Below, one piece after another: positions 18,402 through 28,294 of a DNA stretch of 64,000 nt. Both the position numbers and the translations under genes were made by a program. The notes beneath the pieces are model-generated. The model searched no databases. It had not been told where the DNA came from and worked only from the letters and a program-made list of their open reading frames with translations. The stretch is taken from assembly GCF_014873855.1 (NCBI RefSeq), contig NZ_JADBEL010000002.1, forward strand, positions 75,307-139,306, read 5' to 3'. This DNA is from Sporosarcina limicola (GTDB lineage: Bacteria > Bacillota > Bacilli > Bacillales_A > Planococcaceae). How positions within the stretch are numbered: the stretch's first letter is position 1; each line of letters starts with the position of its first letter.

Positions 18402-18896
18402 TTATATCTCTTTCGAACCCTGGTTTACCTTCCTTACGTTTAGTATGGATGTAGCGGGGTCAAATTCAATGGTTCGACCAATTGATCCACCTGTATCCTC
18501 CGCGACTAATGGGATGGATAATCGTTTCAATTCTTTTTTAACAGCCTCAACATTTCGTGGACCTATGCGAATCGTATCACCTGAACCAAATTGAAACATT
18601 TGTGAGCCCCCCGCGATTTTCGCTTTTAATGATTGTGTTCGGACACCTTCTGCCTTAAGTAGCTCAATCAGTGCCACGACACCTGTGTCTGCAAATTTGG
18701 CAACATTTACACAATCTGATTTCCCTAGACTTGAATCTGGTAGCATCACATGCAATAGACCAGCAAACCTCTTCATGTCATCATAGAGAACAACTCCTAC
18801 ACATGAACCAAGTCCTGATGTACGGATTTTTGTCGGACGTTCAACAATGTTCATATCAGCTATCCCAACCCTAACGACCTCGTTAAATTTCGTCAT
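18402..18896 (-). CDS. cheD: Chemoreceptor glutamine deamidase CheD
   Basis: CheD deamidates receptor glutamines and activates CheC. The catalytic triad is intact by position: Cys32 in [13 protein letters not shown], His49 in GLLHVMLP and a Thr near 22. It is 165 residues from the ATG at 18896; the longer frame to 18968 would run into cheC, is not family-like and is rejected. It begins one base after the cheC stop with only a weak GGTGTG SD, so it is probably translated by coupling with its partner cheC. Confidence 0.95.
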   Translation of the reverse strand: MTKFNEVVRVGIADMNIVERPTKIRTSGLGSCVGVVLYDDMKRFAGLLHVMLPDSSLGKSDCVNVAKFADTGVVALIELLKAEGVRTQSLKAKIAGGSQMFQFGSGDTIRIGPRNVEAVKKELKRLSIPLVAEDTGGSIGRTIEFDPATSILNVRKVNQGSKEI

Positions 18897-18897
18897 T

Positions 18898-19530
18898 TTA
18901 GGACACACCCAACGAACGGAAAATGGTAGTGTATGATGATGGGTCCGGAAGAAAGAAAAAGTGACCATCTATACTTGTACGGCCAACCGCACTTTCTTCA
19001 CAAATCTGCGTATCAATGACAATGACTTCGTCACAATGATGGGACACTTCAATTAGTCCAAAACTGATAATTGCACCGACCATGTCTACACTTAACGATG
19101 GTACAGTAGAATAAATTTTCAATCCCGTAAAATCCGAAAGAGCAGACAAATAAGAACCCGAAAGAATACTACCTAGTTCCTGCATCGCGGATATTCCAAT
19201 ATCAGATAACGGCGGTGAGTTGAAATCGAAAGATACATCCCCAATCAATCTTTGAATGAAGTAATTTGCCGACTCTAAAGGGAGAACAAAAAACATACTA
19301 CCCGACAGATCACCCTCAATTCGCTGAAAGATGCCAGCTACAATTGTTTCAGCACCTCCTGCAAGATTGAACACCCCATCGAATGAAACAAGTTCAACAT
19401 TTGGCACAAACATATCGATTTTACGATCAAGTAATAGGGACATTGACGTTGCTGCATGTGCAGCTCCAACATTACCCGTTTCCTTCAAAATATCCAGATG
19501 CATCTCAGTTATCAAACTTTCAGATCTCAT
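18898..19530 (-). CDS. cheC: CheY-P phosphatase CheC with altered second active site
   Basis: 210 residues of the CheC/FliY/CheX family, which dephosphorylates CheY-P and binds CheD. The first site is canonical: Glu17 and Asn20 in [13 protein letters not shown]. In the second repeat the equivalent motif is [18 protein letters not shown], with Glu118 but Ser121 where B. subtilis CheC has Asn. The codon is AGT, one transition from AAT. The protein is otherwise intact. It overlaps cheW by 11 nt and abuts cheD. Confidence 0.94.
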   Translation of the reverse strand: MRSESLITEMHLDILKETGNVGAAHAATSMSLLLDRKIDMFVPNVELVSFDGVFNLAGGAETIVAGIFQRIEGDLSGSMFFVLPLESANYFIQRLIGDVSFDFNSPPLSDIGISAMQELGSILSGSYLSALSDFTGLKIYSTVPSLSVDMVGAIISFGLIEVSHHCDEVIVIDTQICEESAVGRTSIDGHFFFLPDPSSYTTIFRSLGVS

Positions 19531-19987
19531 CTGACAGACTTCGCTTTACCGGTTCGAGGACTTTTGTGAGATTTAGCATGACAAGAAGACGTTTCCCAAC
19601 TTTAGAAACTCCTAAAATAAAGTCCGATTCAACGGAACCAACGACCTCCGGTTGAGGTTCAATTGATTCGATTGAAATATCGAGCACATCGTTCGCCGCA
19701 TCAACAATCAAACCTACTTCGTATTCTTTCAATGTGACAATGATAATTCTTGTATTTTCGTCCATTTCTTTAACTTCAAGCCCAAACCGTTCACGTAAAT
19801 CCACAATCGGTGTGACAACACCCCTTAGATTAAGAACCCCTCTTACATAAGAAGGAGTTTTCGGCACGCGTGTAATAGAAAGTAGTTTTTCGATTGACTG
19901 GACAACATCTACACTGATTGCATATTCCTTATCCACCAATTGGAAAACAATGACTTTCAATTCTTTTTGCTCTACCATTTCAGTCAT
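19520..19987 (-). CDS. cheW: Chemotaxis coupling protein CheW
   Basis: Scaffold that links CheA to receptors in the signalling array. It is a 155-residue single CheW domain: VIVFQLVDKEYAISVDVVQSIEKLLSITRVPKTPSYVRGVLNLRGVVTPIVDLRERF is the classic first half, followed by VGLIVDAANDVLDI and a C-terminal helix. A GGAG SD lies 9 nt before the ATG. It lies between cheA (16-nt gap) and cheC (11-nt overlap). Confidence 0.97.
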   Translation of the reverse strand: MTEMVEQKELKVIVFQLVDKEYAISVDVVQSIEKLLSITRVPKTPSYVRGVLNLRGVVTPIVDLRERFGLEVKEMDENTRIIIVTLKEYEVGLIVDAANDVLDISIESIEPQPEVVGSVESDFILGVSKVGKRLLVMLNLTKVLEPVKRSLSDEI

Positions 19988-20003
19988 GATAATCCACTCC
20001 TAA

Positions 20004-22055
20004 TTATTTGATCAGTGCATTACAATCGACGATAAGTGCAACTTGTCCATTTCCAAGAATTGTCGCACCAGAAATCGCAAATACATTTTGTAAATAATTA
20101 CCCAGTGATTTCAAAACGATTTCCTGTTGACCGATGAACGAGTCGACTACCAGCCCCGCTAGTCTTTCACCTTTCCTAACGATGACCACCGACTGAAATC
20201 TGCCAGATATATCATTCTGTTTCGGCATTTCAAAAATCTCTTTCAAATTAACAAGCGGGACGATACTCCCACGGAAATCAATCACTTTCTGATTATGAGC
20301 ATTCATGATATCTGTTTTCTGAATAATTGCGGTTTCAATAATTGAAGAAAGCGGAATCGCATACACTTCACAATCAAGTTCCACAAGCATGACGGATATG
20401 ATGGACAATGTAAGTGGAAGTTGAACTTGAAATAATGACCCTTCGTTTTCTATTGATTTGATTGAAATATAGCCCCCGAGCGATTCAATCGTATTTTTCA
20501 CGACATCAAGACCGACACCCCGCCCGGATACATCTGAAATCTTTTCCGCCGTCGAAAAACCAGATGAAAGAATTAGTTCAGCCACTTGGCGATCCGTCAT
20601 TGAATTGGCTGTTTCCTCCATTACAATACCATTTGAGATTGCTTTCGCAAGAACACGTTGACGATTTACGCCTGCACCATCATCTTCCAATTCTATAAAT
20701 ACGTGATTACCGGAATGATAGGCCCGTAGTGTTACAGTTCCTTCTTCTGGTTTACCTTTTGCAATTCGTTCCGACGGACTTTCAATTCCGTGGTCTAGCG
20801 CATTACGAATCAAATGGACGAGTGGATCTCCGATTTCATCGATAACTGTCCGATCTAGCTCAGTTTCAGCACCTACAATTTCCAGCATGATTTTCTTATC
20901 AAGATCACGTGCAAGCTGTCTTACCATCTTTGGAAATCGGTTGAACACCGTTTCAACAGGAATCATACGCATATTCAGGATGATGTTTTGTAAGTCTCCT
21001 GATACCCTAGTCATCCGTTCCACAGTTTCCGTCAGTTCTGGGTTATGAAGATCACCAGCAATGGATTGGAGTCTACCACGATCTATGACAAGCTCTTCGA
21101 ATAAATTCATGAGGATATCAAGTCTGTCAATATTTACACGGATTGTCTTATTGCCAGATTGCACAGTTCCCTCCCGTTTCCCACTTTGAGCAACCGATTC
21201 TGGTAGCGTATTCACTTCTTGAGCAATGGATTCCGTGACTTTCGAAACTTTGCTCACTTCGACTTCCCTAGCCTGATTATCATTTATAAGATAATCATCC
21301 GTAACCGGAACTACTATCACGTTTTCAACCTCTGATACACTCATTACTTTGGACCTCAATGTGTCCGCATCTTCCGTAGAAATAAGTGCAATCGAAAACA
21401 TTTCGCCAAATTCTTCATTTTCAAGGTATTGAACATCCGGTTCAGTTTTGATAATCTCGCCTAACTTTTCAAAAATTTCAAATACCATGAACACCCGTGC
21501 TGCTTTTAACAGGCAATCTACTCGCAATTGTACAGTGACTTCAAATGTAGTAAATCCCTGTTCGAGCGATTGATTAATCACCGTCATTTCATATTGATCA
21601 AAACGAAGGCCTGCTTTTTGATTATAATCTTCTTTCACAGCCACTGTTGCAGAAGCGGCAGATTCGACGGTAGCACCGCCAACTTCTATTCTATTCAAGG
21701 ATTCTACGAGTTCACGCACATCTTTTTTACCTGTCCCGCCGGACGCGATATCCATTACCATTTCCTCAAGATAGTCAACAGCATGAAAGACAACATCCAA
21801 TATTTCAGTTGAAACATGGATTTTTGCATTTCGAATTGCATCCAGTACATTTTCCATCATATGTGTCAAATCTGCGATGTCTTCATAACCCATTGTGGCC
21901 GACATCCCCTTCAACGTATGAGCAGAACGGAATATTTCATTCACAATACCGAGATCTTTTGGGTTTCTCTCAAGGTTCAATAAATGCTTGCTACATGACT
22001 GGAGATGCTCCTTACTTTCATCGATGAACATTTCCAAATATTGATGTGTATCCAC
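20004..22055 (-). CDS. cheA: Chemotaxis histidine kinase CheA
   Basis: 683 residues with the full P1-P5 layout. P1 carries the phosphoacceptor His46 (FRSAHTLKGMSATMG). P2, the CheY/CheB-docking region, lies about 160-260. P3 dimerisation is about 305-370; P4 ATPase has HLIRNALDHGIES, DDGAGVNRQRV and GRGVGLDVVKNTIESLGG; P5, CheW-like, is C-terminal. The start codon is GTG with a GGGGG SD 7 nt upstream. It sits 13 nt after cheB. Confidence 0.97.
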   Translation of the reverse strand: MDTHQYLEMFIDESKEHLQSCSKHLLNLERNPKDLGIVNEIFRSAHTLKGMSATMGYEDIADLTHMMENVLDAIRNAKIHVSTEILDVVFHAVDYLEEMVMDIASGGTGKKDVRELVESLNRIEVGGATVESAASATVAVKEDYNQKAGLRFDQYEMTVINQSLEQGFTTFEVTVQLRVDCLLKAARVFMVFEIFEKLGEIIKTEPDVQYLENEEFGEMFSIALISTEDADTLRSKVMSVSEVENVIVVPVTDDYLINDNQAREVEVSKVSKVTESIAQEVNTLPESVAQSGKREGTVQSGNKTIRVNIDRLDILMNLFEELVIDRGRLQSIAGDLHNPELTETVERMTRVSGDLQNIILNMRMIPVETVFNRFPKMVRQLARDLDKKIMLEIVGAETELDRTVIDEIGDPLVHLIRNALDHGIESPSERIAKGKPEEGTVTLRAYHSGNHVFIELEDDGAGVNRQRVLAKAISNGIVMEETANSMTDRQVAELILSSGFSTAEKISDVSGRGVGLDVVKNTIESLGGYISIKSIENEGSLFQVQLPLTLSIISVMLVELDCEVYAIPLSSIIETAIIQKTDIMNAHNQKVIDFRGSIVPLVNLKEIFEMPKQNDISGRFQSVVIVRKGERLAGLVVDSFIGQQEIVLKSLGNYLQNVFAISGATILGNGQVALIVDCNALIK

Positions 22056-22068
22056 TGTTATGCCCCCT

Positions 22069-23202
22069 TTAAGACTTTATGATTTCCATCATTGAGGTCG
22101 ATATATCGTGTAAATCCATAATCTCATCAGCAAGATTCGCTTCCTTTATGGCTTTTGGCATACCAAAGACAACTGAAGTTTTTTCAGATTCAGCAATCGT
22201 GATTGTTCGACCATTTTCCCTCAAAATTTCCATCCCTTTCTTCCCGTCGTTGCCCATTCCAGTCATGATGACTGTCAAATAATTTAACTCGGAATTTTCA
22301 GCTGCCGACTCGAGAAGAGCGTCAACGGATGGGCGATGGCCCATTCGGGGTGGGTCAACATCATCCAAACGTACATAGTAACTCATGCCTTTCTTCATTA
22401 TTTTAAGATGCTTTCCTCCCGGCGCGATAAATGCGGTTCCGTTTACAAGGGGCTCACCATTTTCCGCTTCTTTTACATGAATAGCACATAAAGTATCTAG
22501 CCTGTCTGCAAGGGATCTGGTAAAACCCGGAGGCATATGTTGAACTACGAGAATCGGGGCATCAATCGTGGAAGGTAAATTTGTCAAAACTTCTTGAAGT
22601 GCCCGAGGACCCCCTGTAGATGTACCTATTATAATAAATGTCTTACCTGTTTTAAAAACTTTGTTTTTTAATAAGCTTGTCATTCGATATTCGGGTAAAG
22701 ATGAAGAAGTAATTTCGATTTGCTTGGACATGAATTGTCGCAGTCCAAATTGATTAGCAGGCTTTCTCACCATGGTAGACATTCGAACATTAGCAGCAGT
22801 CATGACTTTTTCAATGATTTCTTCTCTCACCTCATGAAGGTTTAACGATATCGATCCACCCGGCTTCGCAATAAAGTCGACAGCACCATATTCCATAGCA
22901 AGTATTGTATTTTCTTCACCAATTCTCGTCGTACTTGATAACATAACCACGGGAACCGGATGTTTCGCCATGATTTCTATCAAAGCTTCCAGTCCATTCA
23001 TAACTGGCATTTCGATGTCCATTGTGACTACGTCCGGTTTCAGCGCCATCACTTTCTCCACGGCTTCTTTCCCATTGCGGGCTGTTCCGATTACTTCCAT
23101 AGTAGGGTAACCCGAAAGAAAATTGGAAATGATTTTTCGCATGAAAGCTGAATCATCCACTACAAGCACTTTCTTACGATTATCCTTATCCAAATCATCC
23201 AC
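22069..23202 (-). CDS. cheB: Chemotaxis response regulator/protein-glutamate methylesterase CheB
   Basis: Removes methyl groups from receptors when phosphorylated by CheA. The receiver domain (about 10-130) has the phosphoacceptor Asp62 in VTMDIEMP. The methylesterase domain has the catalytic Ser in GTSTGGPRALQEV (about 194), His in VVQHMPPGFTRSLADRL and Asp in MTGMGNDGKKGM. It is 377 residues. The proposed GTG start overlaps flhG by 8 nt and sits almost on an AAAGGG SD, so the exact start is uncertain by a few codons. Confidence 0.96.
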   Translation of the reverse strand: MDDLDKDNRKKVLVVDDSAFMRKIISNFLSGYPTMEVIGTARNGKEAVEKVMALKPDVVTMDIEMPVMNGLEALIEIMAKHPVPVVMLSSTTRIGEENTILAMEYGAVDFIAKPGGSISLNLHEVREEIIEKVMTAANVRMSTMVRKPANQFGLRQFMSKQIEITSSSLPEYRMTSLLKNKVFKTGKTFIIIGTSTGGPRALQEVLTNLPSTIDAPILVVQHMPPGFTRSLADRLDTLCAIHVKEAENGEPLVNGTAFIAPGGKHLKIMKKGMSYYVRLDDVDPPRMGHRPSVDALLESAAENSELNYLTVIMTGMGNDGKKGMEILRENGRTITIAESEKTSVVFGMPKAIKEANLADEIMDLHDISTSMMEIIKS

Positions 23203-24049
23203 GCCCTTTCGTAAACATGTTTCTCAATTTAGAAATGAATCCATCCCCCTTTTTTTGCTCCTGATCAGCATTTCCCCTGATAAACGTTTCAGCAATTACC
23301 ATTATTATTTTTGAAATCGGAGCCTCTGGAAATAAAAAAAGGAGTGGTCTCTGCGCAACAACCGCATTATGGACGTATGAGTCTTCAGGAAGATAACCTA
23401 AGATGATCATTTCCTTGTCTAAGAACTTACTCACAGCATACTGAAGTCGCATTACAGTATCATTGCCGTCATCACTCCGATTTCCGACAATAAATAATGC
23501 CTTATCCTGATCTTCCACGCAAATGAACTTCATCATGGAATACGCATCTGTGACGGAAGTTTGCTCTTTTGTCAAAATGACGATTATTTCATCGACAGCA
23601 ACAATCAGTTCGAGAGGTTGCTGAGTTGCTCCTATATCGAATAAAATAAAATCATACTCTTTTTGTAGACATTCCAATGCTTGAGTAAACCTTTTGAACA
23701 TTTCTTCCGACCATTCCATAATTGTAGCAAGGTCAGACCCTCCTGAAATGAAAGTTAATCCTTCTGGCGCCTTATTAATTACCTCATCTATAGCTTTTGT
23801 TCCTAGTAAATAATCTTTTAAACTATACCGAGGTGTCATTCCGAGTAGAATATGGATATTGCCCATCCCAACATTCATATCGATTATGATCACCTTTTTG
23901 CTCTGCGCACGAAGTGCATAAGCAAAGTTCGTCGTGAAATACGATTTCCCACTACCGCCTTTTCCGCTGGCGATGGCAATCGTTTTTGAAAGTTCACCTT
24001 GAGATTTCAGCATCTTGAGCCTAAGAGTTTCTGCTTGATCACGCATCAT
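23195..24049 (-). CDS. flhG: MinD-like ATPase FlhG (flagellum number/placement)
   Basis: ParA/MinD-family ATPase that partners FlhF in setting flagellar position and number (YlxH in B. subtilis). The deviant Walker A is IASGKGGSGKSYFTTNFAYAL (about 28-45); a VIIIDMNVGMGNIHILLG motif and YDFILFDIGA follow. The basic C-terminal end could bind membrane. The longest frame uses GTG at 24055; ATG at 24049 or 24046, behind an AAGGG SD, fits better. It overlaps flhF by 11 nt and cheB by 8 nt. Confidence 0.93.
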   Translation of the reverse strand: MMRDQAETLRLKMLKSQGELSKTIAIASGKGGSGKSYFTTNFAYALRAQSKKVIIIDMNVGMGNIHILLGMTPRYSLKDYLLGTKAIDEVINKAPEGLTFISGGSDLATIMEWSEEMFKRFTQALECLQKEYDFILFDIGATQQPLELIVAVDEIIVILTKEQTSVTDAYSMMKFICVEDQDKALFIVGNRSDDGNDTVMRLQYAVSKFLDKEMIILGYLPEDSYVHNAVVAQRPLLFLFPEAPISKIIMVIAETFIRGNADQEQKKGDGFISKLRNMFTKGRG

Positions 24050-25154
24050 ATGCACCCTTCAACAATAAAGAAATCAGTTTTTCACTGTCTACTTCGGTAA
24101 TATCCTCAGGTACTTCCTGACCGTCTGTATAATATGCGGTTCCAATACGGTAATCTCTCATCAAATTAAATATTGGGCCAATCGATCCTGTCTCATCCAT
24201 TTTCGTGAAGATGAATTTTTCTAACGGCATCTTATTGAATTGTTCAACAATCGTTCTCATATCTTCTTCTTTCGAAGTTACAGAAAGGACTAAAAATGTT
24301 TCCATTTCAAGTGAAAAGTCAATGAGTCTTGATAGATCTTCCACATATTTCTTCTCTTTATAATTCCGTCCTGCTGTATCTATGAAAATAAGATCTCGAT
24401 CAGCAAGTTTTTCAATTGCATTCTCAAAATCTTTACTATTGTATGCAATTTCTACTGGCGCTTGCATTAAATTCGCATATGTACGTAGCTGTTCAATTGC
24501 TGCAATTCGATACGTATCCGTAGTGATAAAACCGATTTTTCTTTTCTTTTCAAGAAGGGCACGTGCGGCAATTTTTGCAATTGTGGTCGTCTTACCAACA
24601 CCTGTCGGCCCTATAACGTTAATGTATTTCTTATTAAAAGATATTCCGCCAAATGGTAAATCACCAATTTCTCTTTCAATTAATTGGTGCACGATGTCCA
24701 GTTGCTCTTCAGTTGTAAAATCTTTTTTCTCAGATTTCATTCGATTGAAAAGCTCTTCACCCAAATGTGAAACAAAGTCTGTGGCTAAATCTTGTTGCTC
24801 AAGATATGAAAGTAACGGTTTTATTTCATCTGGAAAACGAGAATGTGCTGCAGATTGATGCATATCTTTTAACATCTTTTTCATTTCGGTCATTTCTTTT
24901 TTTAGTTCATAAGATGTCCTATTCTCGTTATTTGAACGTTCCTCTAAGACGTTTGCTGAAACTGATACAACTGGTGGTGCGCTAGGTTTATCAACTCCCG
25001 CGACAACTTCAACAGACTTTCTTTTAAATAAACCTAAAAAGCCTTTAGATTTAACTACGTTCGAACTGAGGATGATTGCATCATCCCCAAAGTCCGAACG
25101 TACTTTTTTCATGGCATCTACCATCGTATTTTCTCTATATCTCTTCATTTTCAT
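24039..25154 (-). CDS. flhF: SRP-type GTPase FlhF
   Basis: Third member of the SRP GTPase family with Ffh and FtsY; it recruits early flagellar components. It has 371 residues: an N-terminal B domain and linker (1-about 115), an N domain, then the NG GTPase with G1 [23 protein letters not shown] (about 170), FITTDTYRIAAIEQLRTYA, IDTAGRNYKEKKYV and FTKMDETG. The start overlaps the flhA stop by one base (TAATG) with a GGTGG SD. Confidence 0.96.
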   Translation of the reverse strand: MKMKRYRENTMVDAMKKVRSDFGDDAIILSSNVVKSKGFLGLFKRKSVEVVAGVDKPSAPPVVSVSANVLEERSNNENRTSYELKKEMTEMKKMLKDMHQSAAHSRFPDEIKPLLSYLEQQDLATDFVSHLGEELFNRMKSEKKDFTTEEQLDIVHQLIEREIGDLPFGGISFNKKYINVIGPTGVGKTTTIAKIAARALLEKKRKIGFITTDTYRIAAIEQLRTYANLMQAPVEIAYNSKDFENAIEKLADRDLIFIDTAGRNYKEKKYVEDLSRLIDFSLEMETFLVLSVTSKEEDMRTIVEQFNKMPLEKFIFTKMDETGSIGPIFNLMRDYRIGTAYYTDGQEVPEDITEVDSEKLISLLLKGAYDA

Positions 25155-27184
25155 TAAATATCCACCACCCCGACACTTTGGACTTCGATTGAAGCTTCAA
25201 GCTCATTGTAAGATAGTATTGGTATCTGAGGGAAGTACCGTCCTGTAATTTTCCTTAAATACATCCGAATTGCTGGCGAGCATAAAATGACTGGAGATTG
25301 ATCCATCAAAGCAACCCGTTCCACTTCTCTCGCAATAGATTCGAGTATTTCCTGTGAATCTCCAGGATCGATAGATAAATAATTTCCTTGTTCTGTCTGC
25401 TGAATATTGTCAGCAATCATTTTTTCCACTTTAGGTGAAACGGTAAGCACTTTAAGCGCTTGATCAGTTGTGGCATACTGTAACGTAATCTGTCTTGCAA
25501 GTGCCTGTCGGACATATTCCGTCAAAACATCCACATCCGATGTGTATTTCGAATAATCTGCCAGAGTTTCGAAAATGATTGGCAAATTACGGATTGAGAC
25601 GTGCTCACTTAGAAGTTTTGAAAGTACTTTTTGAATTTCACCAATTGATAACGGTGTCGGTGTTAGCTCATCGACAAGTATAGGGAATGATTCGTGGACA
25701 TGATCAACAAGTTGTTTTGTTTCTTGACGCCCAATTAAATCAGCGGCATTCGCACGTATCACTTCAGTAATATGTGTCGAAACAACACTTGGTGGATCAA
25801 CAACCGTGTATCCATGTATTTCCGCATCTTCCTTCACATTTTCCGTTATCCACTTAGCAGGAAGTCCAAACGATGGCTCAATTGTTTCAATACCTTCGAT
25901 TGCATCTTCTCCACCTGGGCTCATTGCAAGATAATGATCAAGAAGAAGTTCCCCTCTTGCTAGTTCACTTCCCTTTATTTTAATTCTGTACTCATTCGGC
26001 TGTAGCTGAATGTTATCTCGAATCCGAACGACTGGAATGACCAGACCCAATTCAATCGCAAGTTGCCTGCGGATCATAATAACCCGGTCAAGCAAATCGC
26101 CACCTTGTGTTGCATCAACAAGAGGTATCAATCCATAGCCAAACTCAAATTCAATCGGATCAACATTCAAGAGATTAACAACATTTTCAGGACTTTTCAG
26201 ACCTTCTGTTTCAAAATCCTCTTCCATACCCAATAATTCTTCTGGATCTTCTTCCGCTTTGCGAGACATTACAAATGCGCCCAATGCAAGTGTAATAGCA
26301 ATCGGAATTGTAAGCATATCATTGATAGGTGTTGCCAATCCAAGTAATAAAACCGTCACAGCTGCAATATAAAGTAGTTTAGGTTGACCTAGAAGCTGAT
26401 TTGTAATATCGGAACCTAAATTCCCCTCAGAAGCTGCACGCGTAACAACGATGCCTGTCGCTGTTGAAATAAGCAATGCTGGTATTTGTGAAACAATACC
26501 GTCACCGACAGTTAATTGGGAGAATAGTGTAGCAGCTTCCGCGAAAGGAAGTCCCATCTGAACGACACCGATAATAATCCCAACAAGAAGATTGATGATA
26601 ACAATGATAATACCAGCAATCGCATCCCCTTTGACGAATTTCGTAGCTCCATCCATTGCCCCGTAGAAGTCGGCTTCGTTACCTACTTTCTCTCGGCGCA
26701 TCCGCGCATCCGTCTCAGAAATCATTCCCGCATTCAAGTCAGCATCAATGCTCATCTGTTTACCAGGCATTGCATCGAGGGTGAAACGAGCAGCAACTTC
26801 TGCTACCCGTTCCGCTCCCTTGGTAATAACAAGGAATTGGATGATGATCAAAATAACGAAAACAACGAGTCCCACAACAATATTTCCACCGGTAACGAAT
26901 GTTCCGAAGGTTTCAACAACCCCACCTGCATCCCCATCGCTTAGTATCGCCCGCGTCGTAGAAACGTTAAGTCCAAGGCGAAACAGCGTAAGCAAAAGCA
27001 GTAAAGATGGAAATATTGAAAACTGCAACGCTTCCTGCATATTCATGGCTGTTAAAAGTACTAAAAGACCTAAAGTGATATTTATAATAATTAAGAAACT
27101 TAGTAGCCATGGCGGAAGCGGGATGACAAGCATCGCGACAATCATGATGACCGCAGCGAGCACTCCTATATCTCTGAATTGCAT
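25154..27184 (-). CDS. flhA: Flagellar export gate protein FlhA
   Basis: Largest subunit of the type III export apparatus; a nonameric ring that couples proton flow and delivers substrates. It is 676 residues. About eight membrane helices fill the first 330. The FHIPEP-type segment ARFTLDAMPGKQMSIDADLNAGMISETDARMRREKVGNEADFYGAMDGA is the family signature. The cytoplasmic C-terminal domain follows. A GGGG SD lies 5 nt from the ATG. It is in the usual order between flhB and flhF. Confidence 0.97.
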   Translation of the reverse strand: MQFRDIGVLAAVIMIVAMLVIPLPPWLLSFLIIINITLGLLVLLTAMNMQEALQFSIFPSLLLLLTLFRLGLNVSTTRAILSDGDAGGVVETFGTFVTGGNIVVGLVVFVILIIIQFLVITKGAERVAEVAARFTLDAMPGKQMSIDADLNAGMISETDARMRREKVGNEADFYGAMDGATKFVKGDAIAGIIIVIINLLVGIIIGVVQMGLPFAEAATLFSQLTVGDGIVSQIPALLISTATGIVVTRAASEGNLGSDITNQLLGQPKLLYIAAVTVLLLGLATPINDMLTIPIAITLALGAFVMSRKAEEDPEELLGMEEDFETEGLKSPENVVNLLNVDPIEFEFGYGLIPLVDATQGGDLLDRVIMIRRQLAIELGLVIPVVRIRDNIQLQPNEYRIKIKGSELARGELLLDHYLAMSPGGEDAIEGIETIEPSFGLPAKWITENVKEDAEIHGYTVVDPPSVVSTHITEVIRANAADLIGRQETKQLVDHVHESFPILVDELTPTPLSIGEIQKVLSKLLSEHVSIRNLPIIFETLADYSKYTSDVDVLTEYVRQALARQITLQYATTDQALKVLTVSPKVEKMIADNIQQTEQGNYLSIDPGDSQEILESIAREVERVALMDQSPVILCSPAIRMYLRKITGRYFPQIPILSYNELEASIEVQSVGVVDI

Positions 27185-27210
27185 GTCATCCCCACTTTCT
27201 TATAATCAAG

Positions 27211-28290
27211 TTAAATTTTTCGTTGAATTCGATACACATAGGCAAGTATCTCGGCAATCGCTTTAAAGAATTGTTCGGGAATCCGTCCCCCAATTTCAAC
27301 ATCGTCATACAACGCTCGAGCAAGTGGCCTATTTTCCACCATGATGATGTCATGTTCTTTTGCAATCAATTTCATCTTCTGTGCGACAAAATCAACGCCT
27401 TTCGCAACAACAATTGGAGCATCCATATTCCCATCATCATACTTCAGTGCAATAGCGAAATGAGTCGGGTTTGTAATAACTACATCCGCATTAGGAATTT
27501 CCTGCATCATCCTTCTCATTGCCATTTCACGCTGTCGCTGTTTGATGCGGGACTTGATAATTGGATCCCCTTCAGTATTTTTATACTCATCCTTTATGTC
27601 TTGTTTAGACATCCGAAGATTTTTTTCATAGTCATACTTCTGATAAAAAAAGTCGAGGACGGATATGAACAACAATACAAACGATGCAGAAATTCCCATT
27701 AGAGCGGCAAGTTTCGCTACCGATGTCAACACTATCCATGGACTTTTGAAAGCCAGCCCAAGGACCCTATCGATATTCATCCAGATAATAAGGACTGTAA
27801 CCGTACCGATTAATGAAATTTTTAAAAGAGATTTCATTAATTCAACTATAGCGCGCATAGAAAAAATTCGCTTTAGACCTTTGATAGGATCCAATTTCTT
27901 CAAATCTATTTTCAAAGGCTCCATTGTGAAGAGTAAACCGAATTGAAATAAATTACCTGCCACTCCTGCAATCATCGCAATTAGCATGACCGGTAAAAGG
28001 ATGAAGGCCATTTGGACCAAGACGTCAAAGTAGATGAGTAGTGCCGTATCTTCATCCAGTACCCCAATTAGTATATACTGACTGAACGCTTGTGAAAAAA
28101 AGTGAAAAAAGCGATTTCCCATAAAGCCAGCTGAAAAAAACAGGAACAGAAATACTGCTAAAAGAACGATTGAACTCGTCACATCTTGACTTTTTAATAC
28201 TTGACCTTTTTTTCTAGAATCTTGCCGCTTTTTCTGGGTGGCTTTTTCAGTCTTCTCCCCTGCAAAGAATTGCAAATCGAGTCGCAACAT
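27211..28290 (-). CDS. flhB: Flagellar export switch protein FlhB
   Basis: Membrane export gate protein whose self-cleavage switches substrate from rod/hook to filament type. The N-terminus LRLDLQFFAGEKTEKATQKKR is typical. Four membrane helices follow, then the cytoplasmic domain with an intact NPTH cleavage motif (ADVVITNPTHFAIALKYDD, about residue 270). The longest frame starts at 28308. GGGGGTGG lies 8 nt from the ATG at 28290, giving 359 residues. A separate protein resembling only the post-cleavage part lies at 56096-56386. Confidence 0.96.
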   Translation of the reverse strand: MLRLDLQFFAGEKTEKATQKKRQDSRKKGQVLKSQDVTSSIVLLAVFLFLFFSAGFMGNRFFHFFSQAFSQYILIGVLDEDTALLIYFDVLVQMAFILLPVMLIAMIAGVAGNLFQFGLLFTMEPLKIDLKKLDPIKGLKRIFSMRAIVELMKSLLKISLIGTVTVLIIWMNIDRVLGLAFKSPWIVLTSVAKLAALMGISASFVLLFISVLDFFYQKYDYEKNLRMSKQDIKDEYKNTEGDPIIKSRIKQRQREMAMRRMMQEIPNADVVITNPTHFAIALKYDDGNMDAPIVVAKGVDFVAQKMKLIAKEHDIIMVENRPLARALYDDVEIGGRIPEQFFKAIAEILAYVYRIQRKI

Positions 28291-28294
28291 TCTA

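Noticed and set aside
18897..18968. Longer cheD start at 18968
   Set aside because: It would overlap cheC by 71 nt and adds residues not found in CheD; the ATG at 18896 matches the family.
24382..24858. 158-aa plus-strand frame opposite flhF
   Set aside because: Antisense shadow of the FlhF GTPase domain.
26748..27266. 172-aa plus-strand frame opposite flhA
   Set aside because: Antisense shadow of the conserved FlhA N-terminus with Thr/Ile-rich nonsense sequence.
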